A DNA stretch of 64,000 nt, from positions 4,052,581-4,116,580 of the forward strand of contig NC_007645.1 of the NCBI RefSeq assembly GCF_000012985.1, written 5' to 3'. The stretch comes from Hahella chejuensis KCTC 2396. Its GTDB lineage: Bacteria; Pseudomonadota; Gammaproteobacteria; Pseudomonadales; Oleiphilaceae. Shown in pieces: positions 57,900-64,000 of the stretch (its first letter is position 1; each line of letters opens with the position of its first letter). Position numbers and translations under genes: made by a program. The notes beneath the pieces were generated by a model that saw nothing but the letters and a program-made list of their open reading frames with translations, searched no databases and was not told where the DNA came from.

Positions 57900-58663
57900 T
57901 GTTCTTCTCCTTCATTTACCGGCGACCCCTGCGTTGCGCGCGGAACTTTCGGCGCGTCCCGCCGCTCCAGCTCATAGGTCGCCAAAATCCGTTTAGCCAT
58001 GCGATTCAGATAGACGAGAAACACCGCCAATGCGGCGAATCCGCCCAGATACAACGCCCATTGCCAGGGACTGCGCTGTGCGGCGCCGACGGAGACGCTG
58101 AGCGCATCCGCCGCCAGCGAACCGACATACACGTTATGCACGGAGTAAGGAATGATTCCGATCGTGTTGCCGATGGCGAAATCCTTGAGGGAGAATCGAC
58201 TGAGGCCGAACAGATAATTGGACACTTTGAAAGGAAAGAGAGGCACGAGCCGGACCAGCATCACCAGTTTCCAGCCCTGATGACTGACTTCCGCATCGAT
58301 CAGCCTGATTTTGGCGTGAGAGCGCACATACGCTGCCGCTTTTTCACCAAAGCCGCGCCGGGCGATGACAAAGGCGGCGATAGAGCCCAACGCCGTCCCG
58401 ACAATCACGTAGATGGAGCCCATCACGACGCCGAATACAAATCCCGCGCCGGTAGTGAAAAACACGCCGGGAGCCAACAGCACCACCGCAGCGGCCATCA
58501 CCACGACAAAGATCGCTCCCGCCGCCGGCCCCTGCCGATTCATCCACTCCAACAGGCGCACGATATCGCGGTGTACGTCGAAGGCGTACAGCAACGCTAC
58601 AATCACGGCGACCACGACAATTCCCAGAATCATCGAGGTCTTCAAAGACAATCCGCGCGCCAT
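57887..58663 (-). CDS. TVP38/TMEM64 (DedA-like VTT) membrane protein
   Basis: Start ATG 58663 (MARGLSLKTSM) or GTG 58678. About 258 residues with five to six membrane segments. VTT-domain landmarks: VVLLAPGVFFTTGAGFVFGVVMG, the GSIAAFVIARRGFGEK block, and LVRLVPLFPFKVSNYLFGLSRF. Family members move lipids or support membrane homeostasis. First gene of the glycosidase-glycosyltransferase operon, overlapping the next gene by 13 bases, hinting at a lipid-linked sugar role. Confidence 0.88.
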   Translation of the reverse strand: MARGLSLKTSMILGIVVVAVIVALLYAFDVHRDIVRLLEWMNRQGPAAGAIFVVVMAAAVVLLAPGVFFTTGAGFVFGVVMGSIYVIVGTALGSIAAFVIARRGFGEKAAAYVRSHAKIRLIDAEVSHQGWKLVMLVRLVPLFPFKVSNYLFGLSRFSLKDFAIGNTIGIIPYSVHNVYVGSLAADALSVSVGAAQRSPWQWALYLGGFAALAVFLVYLNRMAKRILATYELERRDAPKVPRATQGSPVNEGEEQCRG

Positions 58664-58899
58664 TGCGGCCCCAGTCACATCAGAGTGGGTTTGACGCGCC
58701 TGTCCACAGCAGGCGTTCGCACGCCCGACATCCTGCAGTCTGGTTGCTTTGTACGGTTATCGCCAGATACCGCTCCACTGCAATCCTCCCTTTTCCATAC
58801 GGCGTCGCGTCCTCCCTCTTCGCCTGCGAACCGCATTGGCGAAAGAGGCGAAGAGCCAAACCCGCTCTTCCCGCATACGCGACAACCTTTGCAAGTTGA

Positions 58900-58918
58900 A
58901 CCGGCGATCAACGCCGGT
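58900..58918. repeat. Short hairpin in the 332-base gap after the nucleotidyltransferase
   Basis: ACCGGCG and CGCCGGT pair around ATCAA. Probably the terminator of the minus-strand nucleotidyltransferase gene, though no T run follows. No gene seen in the gap, which also carries the promoter of the downstream membrane-protein operon. Confidence 0.35.
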
Positions 58919-59010
58919 CATTTATTGACCATACTTACTTTAAACGTCAGTCACAAGGGCGAAAGGCGTCGCCACGTCCTGTATTAATCTTTCGTTATTA
59001 TCCCGCCAGC

Positions 59011-59679
59011 TTAGTCGGAAAACGCCTCAACCCGCGTCTCGCCGCCCCCGTCGCCGTACATCAACGCCTCCCATTGATCAGGATGTTCATTCATGATCAG
59101 CGTGCGCAAACGTCCCGCGGAGAGGCGATCGATAGGTTTGCCGTCAGTGCTGCTGCGCCCCCTGACCCGCAAATCCCGCAAGGGATATACCGATAGCTCC
59201 ACGGGAAACTCCATATCCAGATAGATATGGGTGAATTCCATAAATCGGCCTTCTTTGCGTATGCAAATGCTCTTGGTTTCATACGGCCATTCCAGCTCGT
59301 CGAGATAGCGAAACAGGGTCTCCGGCATATCGACAAAGACATGCAGATCGATATCGCTGCTGGCGCGAATGCGGCCGGTGCTTACCGAACCAATCAGTCG
59401 CGGATTGAACGGCGCCAGTTGCTCCATCACATCCATCGCCAGGACCCGCATATCGAATAAGCGTTGCGTCACCGCATCCGGCTCCTCAAAACGCGCCATA
59501 CGATATATTTCCTCGGATATTTCCCCGTTGGAGGGCAAATGCAGCGTATAGCCGCCCACCAGTCGTTTCGCCGCCTTACGCTTGGCGTCCAGGTATTGGT
59601 CCACGCCTTCTTCATACATCAGGCGGGCGGCCTCAATGATCAAAAGACGACGGAGGCGGTTATTACGTTTACTTTTCAT
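59011..59679 (-). CDS. Nucleotidyltransferase-domain protein
   Basis: 222 residues. The polymerase-beta-like motif is clear: LIGSVSTGRIRASSDIDLHVFV, with the GS and DxD metal ligands, and a later acidic strand position (EFPVELSVYP). Helical regions lie on both sides. The family includes aminoglycoside, tRNA and toxin nucleotidyltransferases; substrate not readable. It is next to an HD-domain gene on the same strand, 93 bases upstream; such pairing recalls nucleotide-modification with hydrolysis but is not proven. Confidence 0.78.
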   Translation of the reverse strand: MKSKRNNRLRRLLIIEAARLMYEEGVDQYLDAKRKAAKRLVGGYTLHLPSNGEISEEIYRMARFEEPDAVTQRLFDMRVLAMDVMEQLAPFNPRLIGSVSTGRIRASSDIDLHVFVDMPETLFRYLDELEWPYETKSICIRKEGRFMEFTHIYLDMEFPVELSVYPLRDLRVRGRSSTDGKPIDRLSAGRLRTLIMNEHPDQWEALMYGDGGGETRVEAFSD

Positions 59680-59772
59680 AAATGGACCGGCGCGGATCTG
59701 CGCCGTGAAAGTCAGATTGATATCTAAATAAATCGGCGCATCAAAGCGCCTGCGCAGCGATACGCCACAGGA

Positions 59773-60453
59773 TCAGGGTTGCTGGGCGCCAGCGGCGATC
59801 AAAGCATCCAGCGTCAACTGCAGCGCCTGCTCCGGGTTGCGCACTTTCGCGGTGAGCGAGCGTCCGCCCAGGTCCCAGCGTCGCAGCCGGACTAAGTCCT
59901 GCAGACGCGCAGAATCGCCCAGGCGTCGACGGGTTCGTTGCGGCGAAATCAACAGATCCAAATGATGAGCGATTAACCACTCCACCCGGCTGGACAGCAC
60001 GCCTCGCACCATGGCGGCGCCGACTGCACAGTGATCGCGCTGATCTACGCTTTTGCCCAGGTCATGAAAGAGCGCGGCGGCCCAGAGTTCCGGATCATGG
60101 GTTTCGGCATACGCCAGCTCGAACACTTGCAGGGAGTGATAGAGAGCGTCTTCTTCAGGGTGATGACGCAACGGTTGACGCACGCCGTCCAGGTCCCATA
60201 ACAGACCTGACAGGTATTCCCGAGTAGCTGGTTTCGCTGCGATGTCTGCAGCTTGTCGCAAGGTGACTTCGGAGGAAGTCGTTAAAGAAGTGGAAGAAGT
60301 GGAAGAAGTGGAAGAAGTGGAAGAAGTGGAAGAAAAGAAAGAGGTCGAAAAATCGAAATCGTCTTTGGTGTTTCCCAATATTTTTCCGGTTGAACCGGCT
60401 GTCCGATACTTGATTTTTAGCGGAGCGAACCGCACTGAGTTGTTATCCGCCAT
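59773..60453 (-). CDS. HD-domain protein with repeat-encoded serine/threonine tract
   Basis: 226 residues. Residues 1-70 are low complexity, with SST repeats encoded by a 9-bp tandem repeat. The HD domain from about 75 has metal-binding landmarks: PLRHHPEEDALYHSLQVFELA, AALFHDLGKSVDQRDH (HD), and WLIAHHLDLL. Family enzymes are metal-dependent phosphohydrolases or nucleotidases. Whether the N-terminal tract is translated depends on the start; ATG 60453 was chosen because no better start is visible downstream. Confidence 0.75.
   Translation of the reverse strand: MADNNSVRFAPLKIKYRTAGSTGKILGNTKDDFDFSTSFFSSTSSTSSTSSTSSTSLTTSSEVTLRQAADIAAKPATREYLSGLLWDLDGVRQPLRHHPEEDALYHSLQVFELAYAETHDPELWAAALFHDLGKSVDQRDHCAVGAAMVRGVLSSRVEWLIAHHLDLLISPQRTRRRLGDSARLQDLVRLRRWDLGGRSLTAKVRNPEQALQLTLDALIAAGAQQP
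60285..60335. repeat. 9-bp tandem repeat in coding sequence
   Basis: About five copies of TGGAAGAAG (60291-60335), preceded by a partial copy. Each unit encodes three residues (Ser-Ser-Thr on the minus strand), so copy-number change alters protein length without frameshift. Confidence 0.9.
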
Positions 60454-60632
60454 TAATCGGCGTTTAGCGCCGACGCGCCATTATAGCGGAATATTGTAAC
60501 AGGTGAACCCTGGATGTCTTTCTTGTCTGTCGCCGTTTCAGGCGATTCCCCAAAAATTGGGTTACACTCAAGCAGTGTTTGGCGGTAATTGCGGCGGAAC
60601 GCCGCACCGGCGATTGCTTACTATTAATCAGG

Positions 60633-60735
60633 CAGACAAATAGCTTCCTTCTATTTGTCTGCAACGACAGGGCCTGCACATGTCAGGCCCTGTCTCCCGC
60701 GGCTGGCCGCCGCGCAGGCGCATTCATGCGCCTGA
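60633..60735. repeat. Three consecutive perfect hairpins in a divergent intergenic region
   Basis: GCAGACAAATAG/CTATTTGTCTGC (60633-60663), GACAGGGCCTG/CAGGCCCTGTC (60667-60695), and CAGGCGCAT/ATGCGCCTG (60716-60735). Stems of 12, 11 and 9 bp with no mismatches. They lie in the 339-base gap between two divergent genes, so simple terminator function is unlikely. Could be a small RNA or an intergenic repeat element. Confidence 0.6.
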
Positions 60736-60792
60736 TTATTAACATGCCAATATCATTGCCATATTAATAAACCGTTAACCAGAGGAGTTTTT

Positions 60793-61221
60793 ATGACCAC
60801 ATGGGTACTAGCGGCGGACACCACCCACGCCAGACTGTTTTCCTGCGATACCCCCAAAGGCGCATTACAGGAACTGGAAACCCTCACCCACCCGATCAAC
60901 CGACTCATGGAACAGAAAATCGTCTCAGACCGCAACGGCGGGATGATGAATGGTTCAGGCAATCACTCCTACGGCGAAGCGGATCGTAAAAAGCATGAGG
61001 AAGTGGAGAGATTCGCCAAGCGCGTCAATGAGCGCCTGAATGAAGGGCTCAATAAAAAGCAATATGACAAGTTGTACATTCTCTCCGAACCCACCTTCCT
61101 GGGGGTGTTGAGACGTCAGATGAACTCTAATGTGCGTCATTGCGTGGCGGCGGAGGTCGACAAAAATCTCACTGTGCATCCGGTCAAGGACATCCGAGGA
61201 CATCTGCCGGACTATTTGTAA
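60793..61221 (+). CDS. Host-attachment/BaeRF-type protein
   Basis: 142 residues of the 'protein required for attachment to host cells' family, which shares the eRF1 domain 2 fold. Features: TTWVLAADTTHARLFSCD at the N-terminus, GEADRKKHEEVERFAKRVNERLNEG in the middle, then LYILSEPTFLGVLRRQM and the C-terminal VAAEVDKNLTVHPVKDIRGHLP. AGAGGAG upstream. Soluble and cytoplasmic. Possibly acts at ribosomes given the fold; function untested. Confidence 0.85.
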   Translation: MTTWVLAADTTHARLFSCDTPKGALQELETLTHPINRLMEQKIVSDRNGGMMNGSGNHSYGEADRKKHEEVERFAKRVNERLNEGLNKKQYDKLYILSEPTFLGVLRRQMNSNVRHCVAAEVDKNLTVHPVKDIRGHLPDYL

Positions 61222-61251
61222 CGCTTGAGTTCTAACGCCGCTGGGCGGGCG

Positions 61252-61275
61252 CCAGGCGACTAATGGGTCGCCTGG
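61252..61275. terminator. Hairpin between convergent genes
   Basis: CCAGGCGAC (61252-61260) pairs with GTCGCCTGG (61267-61275) around six bases. It overlaps the stop codon of the minus-strand gene. Placement supports bidirectional termination. Confidence 0.55.
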
Positions 61276-61712
61276 GAGCTGCTGCGGCGCGCCAGCGGCA
61301 TGTTCAGATGATGCGCCACGAACATGTCATGGGCGCGGGTGTCCGTCAGGCAACTCATACACTGCATCACGCTGGAATTAGTAGCTGGCTCGCTGAAACG
61401 CGCCAGATACTCGCAGGCGATGTTGAGCACCTTGTTGGACTCCACTTCGTCGCCCATATGATGAAACACATTAGACAGATAAATCCCGGACAAAGTCAGC
61501 AAGGTAATGGCTGTCTTGCGCTCTTCCCCCTGTCGCGACAGCAGCAGTCTGGCCAGATCGAAAGAGCTGCCGATATAGGGCAAGGCCCGGTTCCATTGAG
61601 AGTTTTGATAGTAGCAGCCTGACAAATGCATCCAGTGCATCCAGTTATTCACCAGTTCCTCTTCAGGTTGCAGCGAATACCATTCTTCGTGTGTGGGACA
61701 TAGAAAACGCAT
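61260..61712 (-). CDS. Unknown 150-aa protein under a Fur box
   Basis: Start ATG 61712 (MRFLCPTHEEWYSLQPEEEL) with GGAGG upstream; a longer frame to 61817 would run through a Fur box. Mostly helical, tryptophan- and histidine-rich at the N-terminus, TPR-like spacing in the middle (LSGCYYQNSQWNRALPYIGSS). Several cysteines (5, 48, then CMSC). No domain named. The operator position suggests iron-starvation induction. Confidence 0.6.
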   Translation of the reverse strand: MRFLCPTHEEWYSLQPEEELVNNWMHWMHLSGCYYQNSQWNRALPYIGSSFDLARLLLSRQGEERKTAITLLTLSGIYLSNVFHHMGDEVESNKVLNIACEYLARFSEPATNSSVMQCMSCLTDTRAHDMFVAHHLNMPLARRSSSQATH

Positions 61713-61746
61713 GGGTGTGAAAGCCTCCGTCTTTTTGCAAAATCCT

Positions 61747-61767
61747 AAATGATAATTATTATCATTT
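61747..61767. promoter_or_regulatory. Fur box
   Basis: TGATAATTATTATCA at 61750-61764 is an exact 7-1-7 Fur site, extended to 10-1-10 symmetry over 61747-61767. It is 35 bases upstream of the 150-residue unknown gene. It also faces the divergent DUF6488 gene, about 200 bases away. Confidence 0.85.
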
Positions 61768-61961
61768 GCAACAATAATTGACGCAGTTCTGATTCCTGTC
61801 AAATCGTCCATTGTCACGCCCCCTAAAACCGACCATTTGGCCGAAGCGCAGACTATCCCGCCGGACTAGAATATTCTCTTCGCATCGATCTCCCCATCTC
61901 CTGGCGCAGGCTTTGCGGTAAATGGAACTCACAACCGGATACATAACGACACGGCGATCAT

Positions 61962-62303
61962 ATGACCAAAACCAAAGCGTTTCTGCTAAGCCTCCCCCTG
62001 GCCTTCTCCGCCCTTCAGGCGCACGCACACCCCAACCATGACAGGCTGCAGTCAATCCCTGAGGAAACCGCTCAGGATCGCGGAGATTTCGTCATGAAGA
62101 AAATGGTCGGCGCCAAACGTCTGGACGCAAGCTGGACCCATGCGGAAAGAGTCGAGACCCTGTATATGGACAAGGGAGAAGAACACCTCTGGCGGGTGAG
62201 CTATAAAAACTCCAGCGCCGCCGATGCGGTCAAGCAGACGTTTTTCATCTTCCTTGACGATAACGGTAATTACGTCACGTCCAACTACACAGGCCAGCCT
62301 TAA
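61962..62303 (+). CDS. Periplasmic DUF6488-like protein
   Basis: 113 residues with a signal peptide ending in LQAHA. The mature part resembles DUF6488: KRLDASWTHAERVET, then WRVSYKNSSAADAVKQTFFIFLDDNGNYVTSNYTGQP at the end. Histidines follow the cleavage site (HPNHD), which would suit metal binding. The family's role is unknown. Divergent from the Fur-box gene. Confidence 0.7.
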   Translation: MTKTKAFLLSLPLAFSALQAHAHPNHDRLQSIPEETAQDRGDFVMKKMVGAKRLDASWTHAERVETLYMDKGEEHLWRVSYKNSSAADAVKQTFFIFLDDNGNYVTSNYTGQP

Positions 62304-62346
62304 CTTCCCGTTTTCCCCGGGGCGCATGCGAGCCCCTTCCTTCTGA

Positions 62347-62385
62347 ATAAACCTTCAGTTCACGGATAAACCTTCAGTTCGTAGA
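62347..62385. repeat. 19-bp tandem repeat
   Basis: ATAAACCTTCAGTTC occurs at 62347-62361 and 62366-62380, with a third partial ATAAA at 62385. It is in the convergent gap before the LPMO terminator. No function evident. Confidence 0.7.
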
Positions 62386-62420
62386 TAAAAAAGCCCCGGC
62401 GCACGCAGCAACCGGGGCTT
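62385..62420 (-). terminator. Rho-independent terminator of the LPMO gene
   Basis: Minus-strand AAGCCCCGG pairs with CCGGGGCTT (62412-62420 with 62391-62399) and is followed by TTTTTTAT. It lies 31 bases beyond the stop codon. Confidence 0.88.
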
Positions 62421-62450
62421 GAAATCAGGAATCGGAATTTCCTTAGTCGA

Positions 62451-63899
62451 TTACTTCACCAGTTCCCAGGCGTCGCTCCAGTAGGCGCCTACGCCAGGTT
62501 CGTAGTGGTTGGCGTTGTCGCTGTATACCGTACACCAGCCGCTGTACGGGAAAGGCTTACAACGATAGATCTTGCCGTCTTTAGCCAAAACGGTCGTTCC
62601 CGCTTTATAGGCGCTCAGGCTTTCCGGGAAGACGTAATCGTAGTCTCCGCTTGGAGGTGTATCGCCGCCGTCTTCCTTCAACAGGAAGCCCTGGGTTTTC
62701 TGCACTACTTTGCCGTCGTCGCTCTCGCCTTTGATGACCAGGGAGTAAGCGCCAGGCTCGGCTTTGTCGATATCGATGCGGAAGTTGTGAGACGCGTTAT
62801 CCACCTTGGCTTCACCGAAACCAGCGGCGGAGCCGTCTGGAGCGTACACGTAGCTGCTGACGTTCATCGCCGCATTGGTGGACACGGTGAAGTCGATGGT
62901 AGCCATACCATTTTCGATCATGTACTCGCCTTGCAGGCCGCTCAGCTCAACAGCCGGATCAACGGGGCCATCATCGCCTTTGACGATTTCAATCTCAACG
63001 CGGTCAACGTCGCCATCCGCTTTGCCGAATACATCATTGCGACCGTAGGCTGGAACGATGTCGCCTTTCGCGTTCATCTTACCGGCGCGCAGCGCGTCGG
63101 ACTCTTTGTTGATGGCGGTGGCCAGCAGGAACGGCCACTTGTCTTTCTTACCGTCATCCGCGGAGTTGATGTTCAGTACAGTCTGCAGTCCGGGATTCTC
63201 GCCATTGCGATCGAATACGCGGGTTTTCACCTGGTCGCCGGTCTGCAGATCGATGGACGGATTGATGTCGCCGATATCGCGCCATTCCTGCGGCTCGGAC
63301 GGATCACCGCCGCCACCGCCGAAATCCACATCGACTACTTGGTAGAAACTGTTGACGGTATCTCCTACATCCCAGACCCCCAGGATCACCTGATAACCGC
63401 TGCGGCTGGGCACGTTACATTCATGGGACAATTCCGTGGGCGGACGCTGATTATTGCCGTCATAGCTACAGAACGGCTGCGCTTCAAACGAGTTGCGGGT
63501 CAGCGGCGCGTTGGGATTCCAACCCTCTTTGGTGATGTAGTAACGCCAGTCACGGGTGGCGTGATTGGCGGTGAAGCGCCACATGAAGGTATTGGAGCCG
63601 GCCTGGATCGGCGTTTTTTTCCAGCGGTTGACGGACTGCTCATCCAGCTCGGAAAAGTGGGACACCCCGGCGCTGGCGATCTTGCCGTCGGCAGGGCCGC
63701 CCTCAGGATAACGGTCGGGGCCTTCTACACTCTGCGGCTCCCACTGAATAGCGCCGCAGTTAAGGTTTTCCCCCAGTTTACATTGGTAGGAACGGGACGC
63801 CGGCTTGGAAATATAGCCGTGCGCGAGAACGTTTTGGGCGATGAAAGGCAAAGTTACCAGACACCCAAGAACGAGTTTCTTGGTATGTGCTCGGTTCAT
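62451..63899 (-). CDS. gbpA: GbpA-like lytic polysaccharide monooxygenase (AA10) with chitin-binding end
   Basis: Secreted copper enzyme attacking chitin. ATG 63899 with AAGGGGAGC upstream gives 482 residues. The signal ends VLA, leaving the N-terminal copper histidine (HGYISKPASRSYQC). The second histidine lies in WRFTANHATRDWRYYIT. After the AA10 domain (to about 200) come two GbpA-type beta domains (near DLQTGDQVKTRVFDR and VELSGLQGEYMIENG), then a C-terminal CBM5/12-like module (AYKAGTTVLAKDGKIYRC, then W-rich YWSDAWELVK). GbpA also mediates adhesion to chitin in Vibrio. A likely type II secretion client. Confidence 0.92.
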   Translation of the reverse strand: MNRAHTKKLVLGCLVTLPFIAQNVLAHGYISKPASRSYQCKLGENLNCGAIQWEPQSVEGPDRYPEGGPADGKIASAGVSHFSELDEQSVNRWKKTPIQAGSNTFMWRFTANHATRDWRYYITKEGWNPNAPLTRNSFEAQPFCSYDGNNQRPPTELSHECNVPSRSGYQVILGVWDVGDTVNSFYQVVDVDFGGGGGDPSEPQEWRDIGDINPSIDLQTGDQVKTRVFDRNGENPGLQTVLNINSADDGKKDKWPFLLATAINKESDALRAGKMNAKGDIVPAYGRNDVFGKADGDVDRVEIEIVKGDDGPVDPAVELSGLQGEYMIENGMATIDFTVSTNAAMNVSSYVYAPDGSAAGFGEAKVDNASHNFRIDIDKAEPGAYSLVIKGESDDGKVVQKTQGFLLKEDGGDTPPSGDYDYVFPESLSAYKAGTTVLAKDGKIYRCKPFPYSGWCTVYSDNANHYEPGVGAYWSDAWELVK

Positions 63900-64000
63900 A
63901 TTAGAGCTCCCCTTATTATCAATTGGTATAGTCCTTTCTTCAAGGAAGAGCAGGGATTTTATTACGCGCATATTTCGCGCAATATCGGCTATTTACCTCA

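Noticed and set aside
56796-58987. Two long plus-strand frames (about 360 codons each) opposite the glycosidase and TVP38 genes
   Set aside because: They are antisense to well-supported genes, with histidine/arginine/glutamine-rich translations typical of shadows.
61713-61817. Longer N-terminus for the Fur-box gene
   Set aside because: The extension is translated from the Fur box itself and lacks a good ribosome binding site.
63900-64000. c-di-GMP riboswitch upstream of gbpA
   Set aside because: The visible 100 bases lack the conserved class I core. A site further upstream would lie outside the window.

Overview
The window looks like chromosome of a marine gammaproteobacterium, probably Hahella or a close relative. 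This is inferred from gene content: a complete leucine catabolic operon of the liu type, a type II secretion (gsp) cluster, secreted cellulase, chitin-active and nuclease proteins, and a PsrA-like operator at the etf genes. No rRNA, tRNA or CRISPR array was found.

Layout. 1-2.6 kb is an AT-rich stretch with unknown proteins and coding scraps that looks acquired. 2.6-9.7 kb holds a LysE-type exporter with a DUF2000 protein and a LysR regulator, a periplasmic chorismate mutase, a GH5 cellulase with two CBM6 modules, small unknowns and an S1/P1 nuclease. 9.8-16.3 kb holds a lytic transglycosylase, then a tight three-gene unit of TonB-dependent receptor, periplasmic binding-like protein and hybrid histidine kinase. 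Glutathione reductase and a GNAT acetyltransferase follow. 18.7-28.0 kb is a type II secretion cluster, gspE-F-G-H-I-J-K-L-M on the minus strand with gspC divergent. gspD is absent and a LapG-type protease gene sits where it would be expected.

29.2-38.4 kb is the liuR-A-B-C-D-E-F operon, taking isovaleryl-CoA to acetoacetyl-CoA. It is followed by etfBA and the divergent ETF-quinone oxidoreductase gene, which pass electrons from acyl-CoA dehydrogenases such as LiuA to quinone. Between the oxidoreductase stop codon and the probable terminator lie about 700 bases rich in stem-loops with a 57-residue ORF, then a full-length group II intron whose maturase has an HNH domain.

The most unusual locus is 47.0-54.0 kb on the minus strand: a WGR-HEAT protein, a SWIM zinc-finger protein, a 230-nt structured RNA with 15-bp complementary ends, and a retron reverse transcriptase carrying the NAxxH, YADD and VTG motifs. 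The RNA has a promoter-like sequence ending at its 5' arm and a 21-bp msd-like stem. This matches the retron group I recall as type XIII (WGR/HEAT plus SWIM). The reverse transcriptase additionally has a long N-terminal extension and a C-terminal membrane anchor. It is presumably an anti-phage system.

54.3-64 kb holds a glycosyltransferase, an alpha-glycosidase and a TVP38-type membrane protein in one operon, a nucleotidyltransferase and an HD protein, a BaeRF-type protein, a Fur-box gene, a DUF6488 protein, and a GbpA-like lytic polysaccharide monooxygenase. The secreted hydrolases, the monooxygenase and the nuclease are plausible clients of the type II system.
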